A DNA stretch of 64,000 bases from the NCBI GenBank assembly GCA_022843385.1, contig JALHNT010000015.1, positions 62,001 to 126,000 of the forward strand. Direction: 5' to 3'. The notes under the pieces are model-generated. The model was not told where the DNA came from, ran no database searches, and saw only the letters and a program-made list of their open reading frames with translations. Within the stretch, counting starts at the first letter, position 1; every line of letters starts with the position of its first letter. Source of the stretch: Anaerolineae bacterium (lineage in GTDB: Bacteria > Chloroflexota > Anaerolineae > Aggregatilineales > Phototrophicaceae). This document shows positions 16,425 to 25,361 of this stretch, piece after piece. The position numbers and the translations under genes were made by a program.

Positions 16425-17131
16425 AAAAACAGGCGCTAATCTGTAATCTGATGTACAAGCTGGACACGCGCGAGGGACGGAGCGACCTGCTGCGGCTGCT
16501 CAAGTATGTGCAGTATCGGGATGACCGCGATCAGCATATTCCGCAGATGGATGGTCGGGAACGCTGGGTGGATCGCGGTCTGGGGGACAACTATCGGGCG
16601 ATTTCGCGCACCTGTTATCGCCTATCGCAGGACAAGGCCAATCCGGATCAGGTCTTGGCGCGGATGCTGGTGGTGTCGCCTCATCCGGATCTGGTGGCAG
16701 CGCTGCCGCACGATTGGCGTCACGCGGCTCTACGCGATCTGACCGAGGCGATGATCGAAAACTATTTTGAAGCCAACGATCTACCCGTGCCTGAGTATGC
16801 CTTTGTGATACACGATCCACAGACCGAGTCGGGCGTCCAACGGTTGCACAGTCATGTCTTCTTCCCGGCTACCGTTCCCGATCTGGAAGGACGACGCGCC
16901 TATGCGCTGCGTCGACCGCAGATGCCGCGTTTCCATCAGGTGCGGGACGAGGTCATCACCGACGTCTGGAGCCGCTTGCTCGGAGCCGAGCGCGTCGCCG
17001 AACTCGATCAATCCCTCCTGACCGAAACCGAAAAACGTGTGGCCGCAGACCTCGCCGCCAGCAACACTCCGCCGGATGACATGAACCGCGAACTGAGCGA
17101 ACTGGATCGCTGGTTTGGGATGAGCCGTTGA
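16421..17131 (+). CDS. Relaxase-like mobilisation protein
   Basis: 236 residues. The segment PEYAFVIHDPQTESG followed by VQRLHSHVFFPA has the His plus HxH metal-binding pattern of HUH relaxases, in the order His, seven to ten residues, HxHV. Possible nucleophile tyrosines lie at the N-terminus (LLKYVQYRDD). Relaxases nick oriT and lead the strand to the recipient. The protein is short and not obviously in a named MOB family, so the call rests on the HxH motif, the two upstream ribbon-helix-helix genes and the adjacent VirD4 gene. If correct, it is a divergent relaxase limited to the nicking domain. Confidence 0.55.
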   Translation: MKKQALICNLMYKLDTREGRSDLLRLLKYVQYRDDRDQHIPQMDGRERWVDRGLGDNYRAISRTCYRLSQDKANPDQVLARMLVVSPHPDLVAALPHDWRHAALRDLTEAMIENYFEANDLPVPEYAFVIHDPQTESGVQRLHSHVFFPATVPDLEGRRAYALRRPQMPRFHQVRDEVITDVWSRLLGAERVAELDQSLLTETEKRVAADLAASNTPPDDMNRELSELDRWFGMSR

Positions 17132-17137
17132 ACCCCG

Positions 17138-19045
17138 ATGATGTACTGGCTGTTCACTGAAGGCCTCGCTCTGGCGCTGCTGCTGATCGTCCCCAGCCTC
17201 TGCCTGACCGGATTGCTGCTGCTGGCTTACGGGCTGAGGCAGGGTGTCGGTGTGCGCCGTTCGGAAAAACCGGCAGCCCATGGTGGATGGCTTCTCGGGT
17301 TGATGACGCGTCTGATGCTCTCGACGGCCATCATCGCCCTGTTTGTCAGCCTGCTGCACTCCGCTGCCGTACAACGTGGGCGTTCGCTGTCGGGTGGGCT
17401 GTGGGCTATCCTGGTCGGTGCACCAGCCACCATCGATGGGCGACGGCTGCTGCTGTTGGGACTGCTGCTGGCCGGAGCCGTGCTGCTGGGCAATCTGCTG
17501 CTGACGGCGCAGCTCAAAGCCGGTTCAGCTTTTCGGGAGTGGCTTGATCGCTGGCGCAGCCCGCGCCGGCAGCGTGGCGAAACCGGTTCCTCGCACTTCT
17601 GTACCAGCCGCGAATATCGCCGCTACCGCCGCCCAGACAGCGAAGGTGTGACCTTCTTCGGCGCGTTCTGGGGCGATCAGAATGCGCGGTTGGATCGGGG
17701 CGATGGGCAGTTTTGCCTGAGTGGGGAAGACGCGGCGCGCGGCCTGCTGACGCTCGGCGGGCCAGGGTCGGGCAAGAGTCAGGCGGTGATCCTGCCGGTG
17801 ATCGCAGATCGCATGCGAGCCGGGCATTCCCTGATTATCGCTGATCCACAGGGCGAACTGACGTCTCATGTGCTGCGCTTCGCCGCCGTCACCGGGCATG
17901 CCGTAGCATTGCACGACCCCACCCGCAGCGACACGCCGCGTTTCAATCTGGCACAGGGTATCGAGAGTGTGTCCGATGCGCGGGCGATTGCCGAGGTCAT
18001 CGTCCCGGCAGCGCATGGCGATAACAAATTCTGGAGTGATACGGCTGCGGCCTTGCTCTCGGCCTGTTTGTTGCGCTTCAGCACGCTGGGGGAGATTTAT
18101 GCGGCGCTGGTCGATTTACAGGCGTTGGCTGCCACCTTAGCCACGCCTGGTGATGATGCTTCGCTGCTCGCCAGCAGCTTCATCGCCAGCGTCCGGAGTG
18201 ATGGCAAAGTCGCGTCCAATACGGTAGCGACGCTGGCGACCGCCCTGACCGGCTGGGCGGCGCGCAGTGTGCGCGAGACCACTTCCGGTTCAGATTTCTG
18301 CGCCGATGATCTGGTCGCGCATCCCACCGTGGCGGTGCTGACCTGTCCCGGACGGATGCGCCAGGTCTACGCGCCGTACCTGGGAGCGGTGCTGCGTAAG
18401 TTGATGCTCGATCTGGACACGCTGGGGGAGATAAATGGCGGGCCGTTGCCGGTACCAGTGGCATTGGTGATGGATGAATTCCCGGCGCTGGGGCGGCTGG
18501 ACTCACTGGTCGCCGACGTCAACCTGGTGCGGAAGCGCCGCATCTCAGTGGTGGTGGCTGCCCAAACCAAAGGACAGTTTCATCTGTTGTATGGCAGCGC
18601 CGGGACCGAGGCGCTCTTCACCGGATTGGCGACTCAGATTGTCTTCGGGGGTTGTGATGCCGATACCGCCGCCTACTACAGCCGAGCCAGTGGGCAGGCG
18701 ACCGAGATCAGCAGCCGGAAGCGAGCCGATGGCACGAGCGAAAGCTATCCGCGACAGCGACCCTTGCTTACGTCCGATGAGGTTCAAAGTCCGCCGCGCG
18801 GCAACAGCCTGATTTTCGCCCGCTATGTTGATGAGAACTACGCCGCCCAGGTGGTGCTGGCTGCCCGGCTGACCCGTTTCTACGAACGGCAGGATTGGCA
18901 GGAAGCGCTGGATGAACATCGGGGCAGGATGCCTTATCTGCTGGAACGGGGACACGATCTGGCTGTGGATGTTCCGTTGAAGCCTGCGCCACGTCCGCTG
19001 GTCAAACCACCGCGCGAATGGAGCCTTAGCCGTGAACAAGAGTGA
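17138..19045 (+). CDS. VirD4/TraG-type type IV coupling protein
   Basis: 635 residues. Two N-terminal membrane regions (residues 4-35 and 50-75) and a third (about 105-128) precede the cytoplasmic ATPase. Walker A is LTLGGPGSGKSQAVILPVIA (about 206-225) and Walker B is LVMDEFPALGRLDSL (about 441-456). The motif VVVAAQTKGQ follows, then the family's C-terminal YYSRASGQATE. The protein links the relaxase-DNA complex to the mating channel. It starts 6 bases after the relaxase-like gene and overlaps the HU gene by 14 bases. The mating-pair genes are over 25 kb away on the other strand. Confidence 0.85.
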   Translation: MMYWLFTEGLALALLLIVPSLCLTGLLLLAYGLRQGVGVRRSEKPAAHGGWLLGLMTRLMLSTAIIALFVSLLHSAAVQRGRSLSGGLWAILVGAPATIDGRRLLLLGLLLAGAVLLGNLLLTAQLKAGSAFREWLDRWRSPRRQRGETGSSHFCTSREYRRYRRPDSEGVTFFGAFWGDQNARLDRGDGQFCLSGEDAARGLLTLGGPGSGKSQAVILPVIADRMRAGHSLIIADPQGELTSHVLRFAAVTGHAVALHDPTRSDTPRFNLAQGIESVSDARAIAEVIVPAAHGDNKFWSDTAAALLSACLLRFSTLGEIYAALVDLQALAATLATPGDDASLLASSFIASVRSDGKVASNTVATLATALTGWAARSVRETTSGSDFCADDLVAHPTVAVLTCPGRMRQVYAPYLGAVLRKLMLDLDTLGEINGGPLPVPVALVMDEFPALGRLDSLVADVNLVRKRRISVVVAAQTKGQFHLLYGSAGTEALFTGLATQIVFGGCDADTAAYYSRASGQATEISSRKRADGTSESYPRQRPLLTSDEVQSPPRGNSLIFARYVDENYAAQVVLAARLTRFYERQDWQEALDEHRGRMPYLLERGHDLAVDVPLKPAPRPLVKPPREWSLSREQE

Positions 19046-19337
19046 TCTGGTGAAGCGCATCGCCCGCCAGAGCAAGCTGACGCACGCCCCGTTGACCCAG
19101 GCGCAAGTACAGCAAGTGCTGGACTCGCTTTTCACACTGCTGGCCGAAGAACTCTCCCGACCGGGCGGACGAGTAGAAATTGAACATTTCGGTGTCCTGG
19201 AGAGCCGCTTAATCCCCAACAGTCCGCGTGGCTTATTGATCGGGAAGGATGGCGTGACACGGAAGCCGCCGACAGAACGATTGGTGAGTACATTCAGGAT
19301 GTCGAAAAAAGTGCGATCATTTGACTCTTCGCGTTAA
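19032..19337 (+). CDS. HU/IHF-family DNA-bending protein
   Basis: 101 residues from a GTG at 19032 inside the 3' end of the coupling-protein gene. The HU fold is visible: MNKSDLVKRIARQSKLT, QVQQVLDSLFTLLAEEL, then the beta segment GRVEIEHFGVLESR and the closing GLLIGKDGVTRKPPTERLVS. The usual RNPxTG arm tip is degenerate (IPNSPRGLL). It may shape oriT or element DNA. Its 3' end overlaps by 21 bases the end of the convergent TIR gene, a hint that the latter was inserted here. Confidence 0.7.
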   Translation: MNKSDLVKRIARQSKLTHAPLTQAQVQQVLDSLFTLLAEELSRPGGRVEIEHFGVLESRLIPNSPRGLLIGKDGVTRKPPTERLVSTFRMSKKVRSFDSSR

Positions 19338-21617
19338 CTGCTCAATGGCGAGTGATACTATCTTTTTTAACCCATACTGATCCCAGTCAAGATAAGCGAC
19401 TGTGGAATGAAACCCCTTTATTTTGCAGCCATCAAGATTTACCAACACGATATAACCTTTATCGCTTAACTGGCGTTCTTGTGCAGATTGCCTTTCATGT
19501 TGGGCATAAGCTGAGTTATTGTATTCTTCAGAAGCCAAAATGACACAAAGTTTTGCTTTATCTCTATATATAACAAGTAGTTCATCTAAGAGGTTGCGTC
19601 CAACCAAATCTGGGAGCTGGTTTCTATCATAGAATGTCTTTAGCCCTCTATCCCGGAACTCTTCTGCTAAATCTGCCGCATAAGCCCTTTGGGCACCTGC
19701 ATATGATATTGCAATATCATAGGTGAACGCGCTATCCCATACATCAAGAACCATATCATCTTTGCTCTGTAATCTATCATTAATCAAAGTCACTATCACG
19801 CTTTTTGTGCCTGATACCACGTTTTTCTGAATGTCAATCATGTCAGAAAGGTAGCCATAAAACGTATAGGGGGGAACATTTACACGTTTTGTAATCTGAT
19901 TTCTCAAATCTACTAAGGGCATCGAATTATCAAGCTGTTTTAGAAGAATTTCACGCACGCTTTCCTCTAGTCGCTCTCTCAAGGTAACTGATTTTTCGAG
20001 AGAATAGTCTTTTACAACAGTTGCCATGAGTCTACGGGGTCTTTCTGAAACCACACTTAGGTTTACCGCAGGACATGTGCGTAACCGTGAATAGACGTTG
20101 TTATGCAATCCAAGCTCATCAAGTTGCTGTATAAGCTCAGCGGCAGGTATCTGATCTTCTCCCAACTTCTCAAAGACTCGAACCACTGTCTGCGCCAATC
20201 TCTCTTTTGTCCACTGTGAATCGTCATTATTGTCTGAAGTCGATTTTGATCTACCCCATTCAGATAATTGATACAATCCTCTGCCCACTCGACTGAATTC
20301 GTCTCGATTCGCTAAATACGTTAAGATACTACTTCTAGTTACTTTTCTTTTTTGTCGAACGAATTCATAAACCTCCTTTTCCTTTGCTGGGCGATTGTTT
20401 TGGTAAAAGAACTGTTTCATGTGATATACGATAGTACCAAGAACAACGTCTTCCCAAGCAATAAGTGCCCACTCCGATTTACCTATAGCGACAAATCGCG
20501 GGTCAGCAGCCATTGAATTACTGACCGTATAGCGAGATATGATATTTTCGCCCAATAAGGATAGCCGCTTTGAGATTTCTCTATATATTTCAGCCGCAGA
20601 TAATGGCTTACCTGCTTCACTAAGTACTCGAAATGCTAGATCAGATGCGGATTTCAAACGATTAAAAGCGATTTGAAAGGTATCATTGTCGAACTGCTCA
20701 ATGTGGGGGCAAACTTTAATTGCAGTTCTAATCTCCAAATCGGTGAACCTATTTTGCCGCTTAGAGTTTAAAGCCACTTTAATTTCAAAATATTCAATTT
20801 TGCTGGAGTTTTTCTGAAGCAGCTCAATAATTCTATCTCCTGCTTCAAGTACCCTAGATTTAGTAATTCTATCCATATCTACAATCCAGAAAGGTTCTGG
20901 ATTGTAGTTACCGTTTGTTTTCTCTCTAACTTCACCCCACCCAAATAATTCAAAAAGTAAACGGTAGTGCTGCTCTAATGAAGATGTGAGTGCTATACCA
21001 TACCTTGACGTAAGAAATTGAAAAATTTCTGTTTCACGCTTCACAGTTGACCCATCACCTTCAATTGCCCTCTTTACTGCGGTGATTTCACTGAATATTT
21101 CTAATACATTCAATTCAGAGTTTGACATTATAGTGTCACGTAGATTAAGGATCGCTTTATTCTGAAGCTGTCTGACACGTTCGCGTGTCAAATCAAGAAA
21201 TATTCCTACCTCTTCTAGGGTGGCTTGGTTTTTGCCATCAAGTCCATACCTCCGATACAGAATATGGTAATTACGAGGATTGTCTGATTCTGAGAAAAAC
21301 TCCTTCAGCCAGGAAGGAAACTGCTCAGTCAAATTAACCCTATTTTGTGTTGGCACAGTTATCACTGTAACTGTAGGCTCAGATCTCCACTCATCCGGAT
21401 CCGAAATTACCTCCAAAGCCCTTGTCCAGAAATTCTGAGCTTCGGCATAGTCAATATTTAATGTAAGAGAGATTCCCTCAGCCTGCAAACTATAAATGTC
21501 ACCTATAGTTTTGTAGCCATTTTCAATTAGTTGCTGGGAAATTTCTCCGTCTAAGAAGATATCTGTCAACAAGATGTCCGAAATCTCGGGATCAAGAATT
21601 GTCTGAGAGATAGTCAT
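19317..21617 (-). CDS. TIR-domain protein with sigma-factor-like and HARE-HTH domains
   Basis: 766 residues from the ATG at 21617. Residues about 117-155 read like sigma-70 region 4 (YRRYGLDGKNQATLEEVG, then LDLTRERVRQLQNKAI). Residues about 324-385 resemble a HARE winged helix (AFRVLSEAGKPLSAAEIYRE and SRYTVSNSMAADPRFVAIG). Another winged-helix-like region follows near 400-440. The C-terminal 130 residues are a TIR domain (YDIAISYAGAQ, then GLKTFYDRN and AKLCVILASEEY). TIR domains cleave NAD or bind partners in antiphage defence. The gene is clearly richer in A and T than its neighbours and opposes the flanking conjugation genes, which suggests acquired defence cargo. The pairing of DNA-reading domains with TIR is unusual and the trigger is unknown. 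Confidence 0.7.
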   Translation of the reverse strand: MTISQTILDPEISDILLTDIFLDGEISQQLIENGYKTIGDIYSLQAEGISLTLNIDYAEAQNFWTRALEVISDPDEWRSEPTVTVITVPTQNRVNLTEQFPSWLKEFFSESDNPRNYHILYRRYGLDGKNQATLEEVGIFLDLTRERVRQLQNKAILNLRDTIMSNSELNVLEIFSEITAVKRAIEGDGSTVKRETEIFQFLTSRYGIALTSSLEQHYRLLFELFGWGEVREKTNGNYNPEPFWIVDMDRITKSRVLEAGDRIIELLQKNSSKIEYFEIKVALNSKRQNRFTDLEIRTAIKVCPHIEQFDNDTFQIAFNRLKSASDLAFRVLSEAGKPLSAAEIYREISKRLSLLGENIISRYTVSNSMAADPRFVAIGKSEWALIAWEDVVLGTIVYHMKQFFYQNNRPAKEKEVYEFVRQKRKVTRSSILTYLANRDEFSRVGRGLYQLSEWGRSKSTSDNNDDSQWTKERLAQTVVRVFEKLGEDQIPAAELIQQLDELGLHNNVYSRLRTCPAVNLSVVSERPRRLMATVVKDYSLEKSVTLRERLEESVREILLKQLDNSMPLVDLRNQITKRVNVPPYTFYGYLSDMIDIQKNVVSGTKSVIVTLINDRLQSKDDMVLDVWDSAFTYDIAISYAGAQRAYAADLAEEFRDRGLKTFYDRNQLPDLVGRNLLDELLVIYRDKAKLCVILASEEYNNSAYAQHERQSAQERQLSDKGYIVLVNLDGCKIKGFHSTVAYLDWDQYGLKKIVSLAIEQLTRRVK

Positions 21618-22470
21618 TGCATTATTCCTTGCACGTCGTCATGAGATATTACTACGCCACGGTTGTTACAGCGGGTAAGTGACGAAGTGTAATGATCTGA
21701 CAATATAGAGAATAGCTAATGCAAAGGATACCACAAGGCTCTCGAAGAATTCATGCAAATTACAAGATTGTTTATGGTTTTATTATCATGCCTTCCTATT
21801 TTCTCACCTTAGAGCGATCCATCATGGCATAATGTTTCAGAGTCAATCTGTTTAGGTACGTCTCAATCTGCTGTATTAACACGTTCGTGTCTCCCTGCCA
21901 GTGCTTGCTGCTGTGCATCCTGAGCCACATGTAGCCAATCACCTTAGCTGTCAACAGGTCGATGCGTTCGGGTGCATTTCAATCTGCCACGGTAGCACGG
22001 CGCGGGGGCGCGTCCAGCCGCAAGCGGCTGCTGCTCGGATTTTGCTCCGGGCTGGTGCCGCCTGCGCTGCTGGCGCAGCGCGGCTCATCGCAAAATCCGG
22101 CAGGGACAGGCCGACCCGCCCCTTTTCGCGCCGTGCTGTTGGGGTGGCAGAAATGCACATGAACAAATCATCGACCGAGCCGACTGCCGTTACGGGTGGA
22201 TTGCAAAGCTCTCCATGGCGCTGCGGAATATACGCAGCAGAAGCCCTAACGAACGGCAGCCGACTCCGAGATGCATCCTCCTCCTCGCAATCCGGCGGGG
22301 ATGACCGATGGTCGCGAACTGCGGTGAGCCACAAGAAGCCGCGTCGGAAAGACCTCTGAACATTGACTGGAGCGCCGCCAGAGGCGCTGCCAGTTGGTCA
22401 CGTTCGGGCCACAACCGGGCATCATAGAGGAGTCTCACCCTTTTCTTCTCCCATCAAGGATGTGTATCCC
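21618..22470. other. Long intergenic region with a nested palindrome
   Basis: About 850 bases without a supportable gene. The left 280 bases are AT-rich and probably carry the TIR-gene promoter. The middle holds a large nested inverted repeat (21972-22158, listed separately). Short open frames crossing it follow the palindrome's composition and show no family motif. Confidence 0.45.
21972..22158. repeat. Nested long inverted repeat, possible origin or structured element
   Basis: Outer arms: GTGCATTTC (21972-21980) with GAAATGCAC (22150-22158), TGCCAC with GTGGCA, and AGCACGGCGCG (21994-22004) with CGCGCCGTGCT (22127-22137). Inner arms: CGGATTTTGC (22036-22045) with GCAAAATCCG (22090-22099). 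A small hairpin CAGCCGC-AA-GCGGCTG (22015-22030) lies between them. The whole could form a branched cruciform or RNA of about 190 bases. A replication or single-strand origin, or a small non-autonomous element, are the main options. Confidence 0.65.
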
Positions 22471-22869
22471 ATGCCACAACGGATCTGTCATGCCGCGACA
22501 GCCCGCATCGGCTATCAGGCGCGTCCAGCGCAGCTTGTCCTCAACACAACCGTCAAGAGTGGGTCAGGTCTCGGCAAAATCTTCGCGCCAACCTGGGACA
22601 TGGTGCTGGCATTCAAGCGCGGCGACATCAACTGGCAACGCTACACGAGGCGTTATCAGGCGCTTCTGCGCGAACGGTATCGCCAGCATGAGGCGGCATT
22701 TCTCGAAGTGTTGAGCCGTGAGGTGGTGATCGTATGCTGCTATTGCCAGGATAGTCACGCGACGACGCGCCACTGCCATCGTTATCTGCTGGTCGATATT
22801 CTGGAAAAGGTCGCCTGTCATCACGCGATCGACTTCGAGGCTATCGGCGAAGTGAGCAACAGCCGCTGA
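22471..22869 (+). CDS. DUF488-like protein
   Basis: 132 residues from the ATG at 22471. The core KIFAPTWDMVLAFKRGDINW followed by RYTRRYQALLRERY and then VVIVCCYCQDSHATTRHCHR matches the DUF488 pattern ('P.W.l...K.G.i.W..Y...Y' and a cysteine/histidine segment 'lCye....CHR..la..l'). The biochemical role of DUF488 proteins is not settled. It lies between the palindrome and the SLOG gene, in the direction of the replication block, and a hairpin terminator overlaps its stop codon. Confidence 0.65.
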   Translation: MPQRICHAATARIGYQARPAQLVLNTTVKSGSGLGKIFAPTWDMVLAFKRGDINWQRYTRRYQALLRERYRQHEAAFLEVLSREVVIVCCYCQDSHATTRHCHRYLLVDILEKVACHHAIDFEAIGEVSNSR

Positions 22870-22890
22870 GAAAGTGGCTGTTTTGTTTTC
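22858..22890 (+). terminator. Intrinsic terminator overlapping the DUF488-like stop codon
   Basis: AACAGCC, an 11-base loop that contains the TGA stop, GGCTGTT, then TTGTTTT. The stem begins within the last codons of the gene. Confidence 0.6.
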
Positions 22891-22924
22891 AGGTTGAAAC
22901 ACGAGTCATTGTGGGGAGGTCATC

Positions 22925-23443
22925 ATGGCATTACTGATCACACAGCCGGACGAAACTTGTCCAGCTGCGCCACACACCCCGAAGGAGACGGCAGCGCCAG
23001 CGATACAAGTCATGATCGCCGGCAGCCGTTACGCCACGCGACCGATGCTCGATTATGCGCGAAAGGTGGTCCGTCGCGCTCATGCCAAAGGCTACACCAT
23101 CCTGGTGGGCGACCATCCGAAAGGGGTGGATCGGGCAGTGGTGGAGGAATGCCGACGGTTGAGAGCCAAGGTCATTGTGGCGGGCATCAGCCATCGACCC
23201 CGCAACGGCGGTTGCTCGCACGGAAGCTATATTCGAGTGGATCGGGATACCTATCGGGCGATGGGCGGCGATTGGCTCAATGCTTACACCGCGCGGGATC
23301 GCTGGATGGTGGACAACGCCACGTTGGGAGTCTTCATCTGGAATGGCGAGAGCCGGGGGACGAAGCAAGGACACGACTATATGGTCAGTCGGGGCAAAGA
23401 GGCGCACCTGGTGACCTTCGTTGAGGGAGGGCGACATGGCTAA
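22925..23443 (+). CDS. SLOG (YspA-like) domain protein
   Basis: 172 residues. From residue 27 the sequence VMIAGSRYATRPMLDYARKV, GYTILVGDHPKGVDRAVVEE, then VFIWNGESRGTKQGHDYMVS is a Rossmann-like SLOG / DUF2493-type domain with the G-S-R nucleotide-binding start and the GDHPKGVD loop. SLOG proteins bind nucleotides or nucleotide-derived signals and are common on mobile elements and in conflict systems. It overlaps the next gene by 8 bases. The ligand is unknown. Confidence 0.7.
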   Translation: MALLITQPDETCPAAPHTPKETAAPAIQVMIAGSRYATRPMLDYARKVVRRAHAKGYTILVGDHPKGVDRAVVEECRRLRAKVIVAGISHRPRNGGCSHGSYIRVDRDTYRAMGGDWLNAYTARDRWMVDNATLGVFIWNGESRGTKQGHDYMVSRGKEAHLVTFVEGGRHG

Positions 23444-25286
23444 TATCCTGGCAATCGATACCTACGGCTCTCAGCGGGTGAAATGTCCGCAGACAGGACG
23501 ACCCATCTCAGCCTATAAGATGGGCTACAGCAGCGCGGCCAGTTCAGTGCTGCTCGCGCTCTACGGCGATAAAGCACGCAATGTCTCCTCCAAACAGGCA
23601 TCGTATCACTACATCCAGCTTGATGGCGCTGTCACCGTCCGACATGGTTATATCCTGCACAAGGTGAGTGATACGCTGCTGCGTGAGGCCGAACAAATCA
23701 CCCGACGCTTTCATCGAGCAGCAGTTTTCCTGTGGCTCGATGGCACTTGGTGCGAACTACCAACCCAGCAGCAGGCTGATTATTGTGAAGCCCTGCCGCG
23801 TTCAGGACCGGATTTCAATCCGGGCAGTCTACTGCTGGTGGATGCGAGCAGTGGGGAAAAAGCTCCGGCTGTCAGCGGGATCAGCGTGGAGAAGAGCCAG
23901 TGCGATCCCAACGAGAAAGCCTGGTTCTGGATCACGGGGGATACCTATCCGCACCGGGAACATCTGAAAGCCTATGGCTGCCGCTGGAGCCAGAAACGGA
24001 AAGCCTGGTACTACATCGGTTGGGCGTTGCACTCAGCCATCGAGCAGCTTGTTGAAACCCATCGCATTCCTGAAAATGGGGAAGCGCCTGTCAATGAGGC
24101 CAATCACCGTGATGAACCCTGCACGGTAGAAGAAGCGGCGAATATTCTCAGTGTACGCGTAAGGCCGGATGCAGCGACGAGCGATGAAACACCACGATTG
24201 TATGCACTGGGTGATGTCGTCTGCGCCCGACACGACTTGGAAAGTCCTGACGGTCGACTTATTCCCACCGGCACATGCGGCACCGTTACCCGGCTTTACA
24301 ATCGCAATCTCAGACATGGCTGGAGCTATGATGTCGATTTCGAGGACTATGGCGATGGCCGGTACTTCGAGCGCGAATTGACCGCTGAGGAACCGATCTC
24401 TGGCACTCGGATGCCGCTCGAATCTCTAGCGTTGCCAGCAGGGGAACTGCCATCCGACGCCGACATCAAGCGAGGGCTGATTGAAGCCGGTCAGGAACCA
24501 GCCCCACTGGTGGTTGAGGATGAGAAAACCATCACGACTGTGACGGCTCAACCGGAAAAAGAATCTTCCATACGGATATGGAAACCGGAACTATCCCTAT
24601 CATCGCCTGATCCGGTTTTGACCGCCATTCAGCATGTCAGAAGCAATCCTCCTGCGAGTCTGTCTCTGGCAAAACGGACGAGTAATAATCGTGTGCTGGT
24701 GACGATCCCGCAGCAGCCGGTCGGCGAATTGACGGGCAGCATCAGCGGGAACGTATGGTGCTACGGTTATGCCGTTCATGATGGCATCGCCATCTATATC
24801 AATCTCGGTGGCCCACGCATGGCGGTCGAAGCCATCCGCGCCAAACTCGCCAAAGGCGATGTGGTGAATTGTGTACCCTGGGATGCGCCAGCGGTCGAAC
24901 TCACCGCCGGTGAAGGGAATACCGGGATGTACACGGCGTTCGTGCAGAACATCTCCGAAGCCAAGTTCACCAGCCTGATCCTGGTGCATGACCAGCTTAT
25001 CCATCCAAATTATGGTGGCAAAGCGACCACCTTCGTCTTTCACGCTTCGGATGAACAAGCACAGTTGCAACTGCACCAGCATGTCACCGAACTGGTCAAG
25101 GTGGCTGTGTTTGATGAGTGGGTCGATTATCTGTGGCAGGCAGGACAGGCGGCCATGCTGGTTCGACCCGTCCGCAGCGCCGGTGGTTTACCGGTGCTGG
25201 CGATTGATCTGGATACGGATTCGTGGTCGCGCTTGCTGACCGGCGGTCTGCAACAAGGGCTGATTGCACTTCCCCAAATGACCTGA
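23436..25286 (+). CDS. Conjugative-element protein of unknown function
   Basis: 616 residues from the ATG at 23436 (GGGAGGG upstream). A recognisable segment near residues 168-195, FWITGDTYPHREHLKAYGCR and then KRKAWYYIGW, resembles a small domain often seen in element-encoded DNA-processing proteins, where a single-strand or substrate role is suspected. A beta-barrel-like segment with PTGTCGTVTRLYNR lies near 285-310. The C-terminal third is alpha/beta without known motif. It lies between the SLOG and nuclease genes and ends in a terminator. I do not recognise the whole protein. Confidence 0.5.
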   Translation: MANILAIDTYGSQRVKCPQTGRPISAYKMGYSSAASSVLLALYGDKARNVSSKQASYHYIQLDGAVTVRHGYILHKVSDTLLREAEQITRRFHRAAVFLWLDGTWCELPTQQQADYCEALPRSGPDFNPGSLLLVDASSGEKAPAVSGISVEKSQCDPNEKAWFWITGDTYPHREHLKAYGCRWSQKRKAWYYIGWALHSAIEQLVETHRIPENGEAPVNEANHRDEPCTVEEAANILSVRVRPDAATSDETPRLYALGDVVCARHDLESPDGRLIPTGTCGTVTRLYNRNLRHGWSYDVDFEDYGDGRYFERELTAEEPISGTRMPLESLALPAGELPSDADIKRGLIEAGQEPAPLVVEDEKTITTVTAQPEKESSIRIWKPELSLSSPDPVLTAIQHVRSNPPASLSLAKRTSNNRVLVTIPQQPVGELTGSISGNVWCYGYAVHDGIAIYINLGGPRMAVEAIRAKLAKGDVVNCVPWDAPAVELTAGEGNTGMYTAFVQNISEAKFTSLILVHDQLIHPNYGGKATTFVFHASDEQAQLQLHQHVTELVKVAVFDEWVDYLWQAGQAAMLVRPVRSAGGLPVLAIDLDTDSWSRLLTGGLQQGLIALPQMT

Positions 25287-25305
25287 AATAACGACGACTC
25301 TATTC

Positions 25306-25339
25306 AGCCGTCTGTCTCCTCTGAGGCAGGTGGCTTTTT
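25306..25339 (+). terminator. Intrinsic terminator
   Basis: AGCC-GT-CTG-T-CTC ... GAG-G-CAG-GT-GGCT followed by TTTTT: an interrupted stem of ten pairs with a T-run, 20 bases after the preceding stop codon. Confidence 0.65.
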
Positions 25340-25361
25340 CGATTCGGGAAAGGAGTTTCCC

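Noticed and set aside
21901..22359. 152-codon plus-strand frame and a 127-codon opposite frame
   Set aside because: Both cross the nested palindrome; composition is that of the inverted repeat and no family motif or good start is seen.
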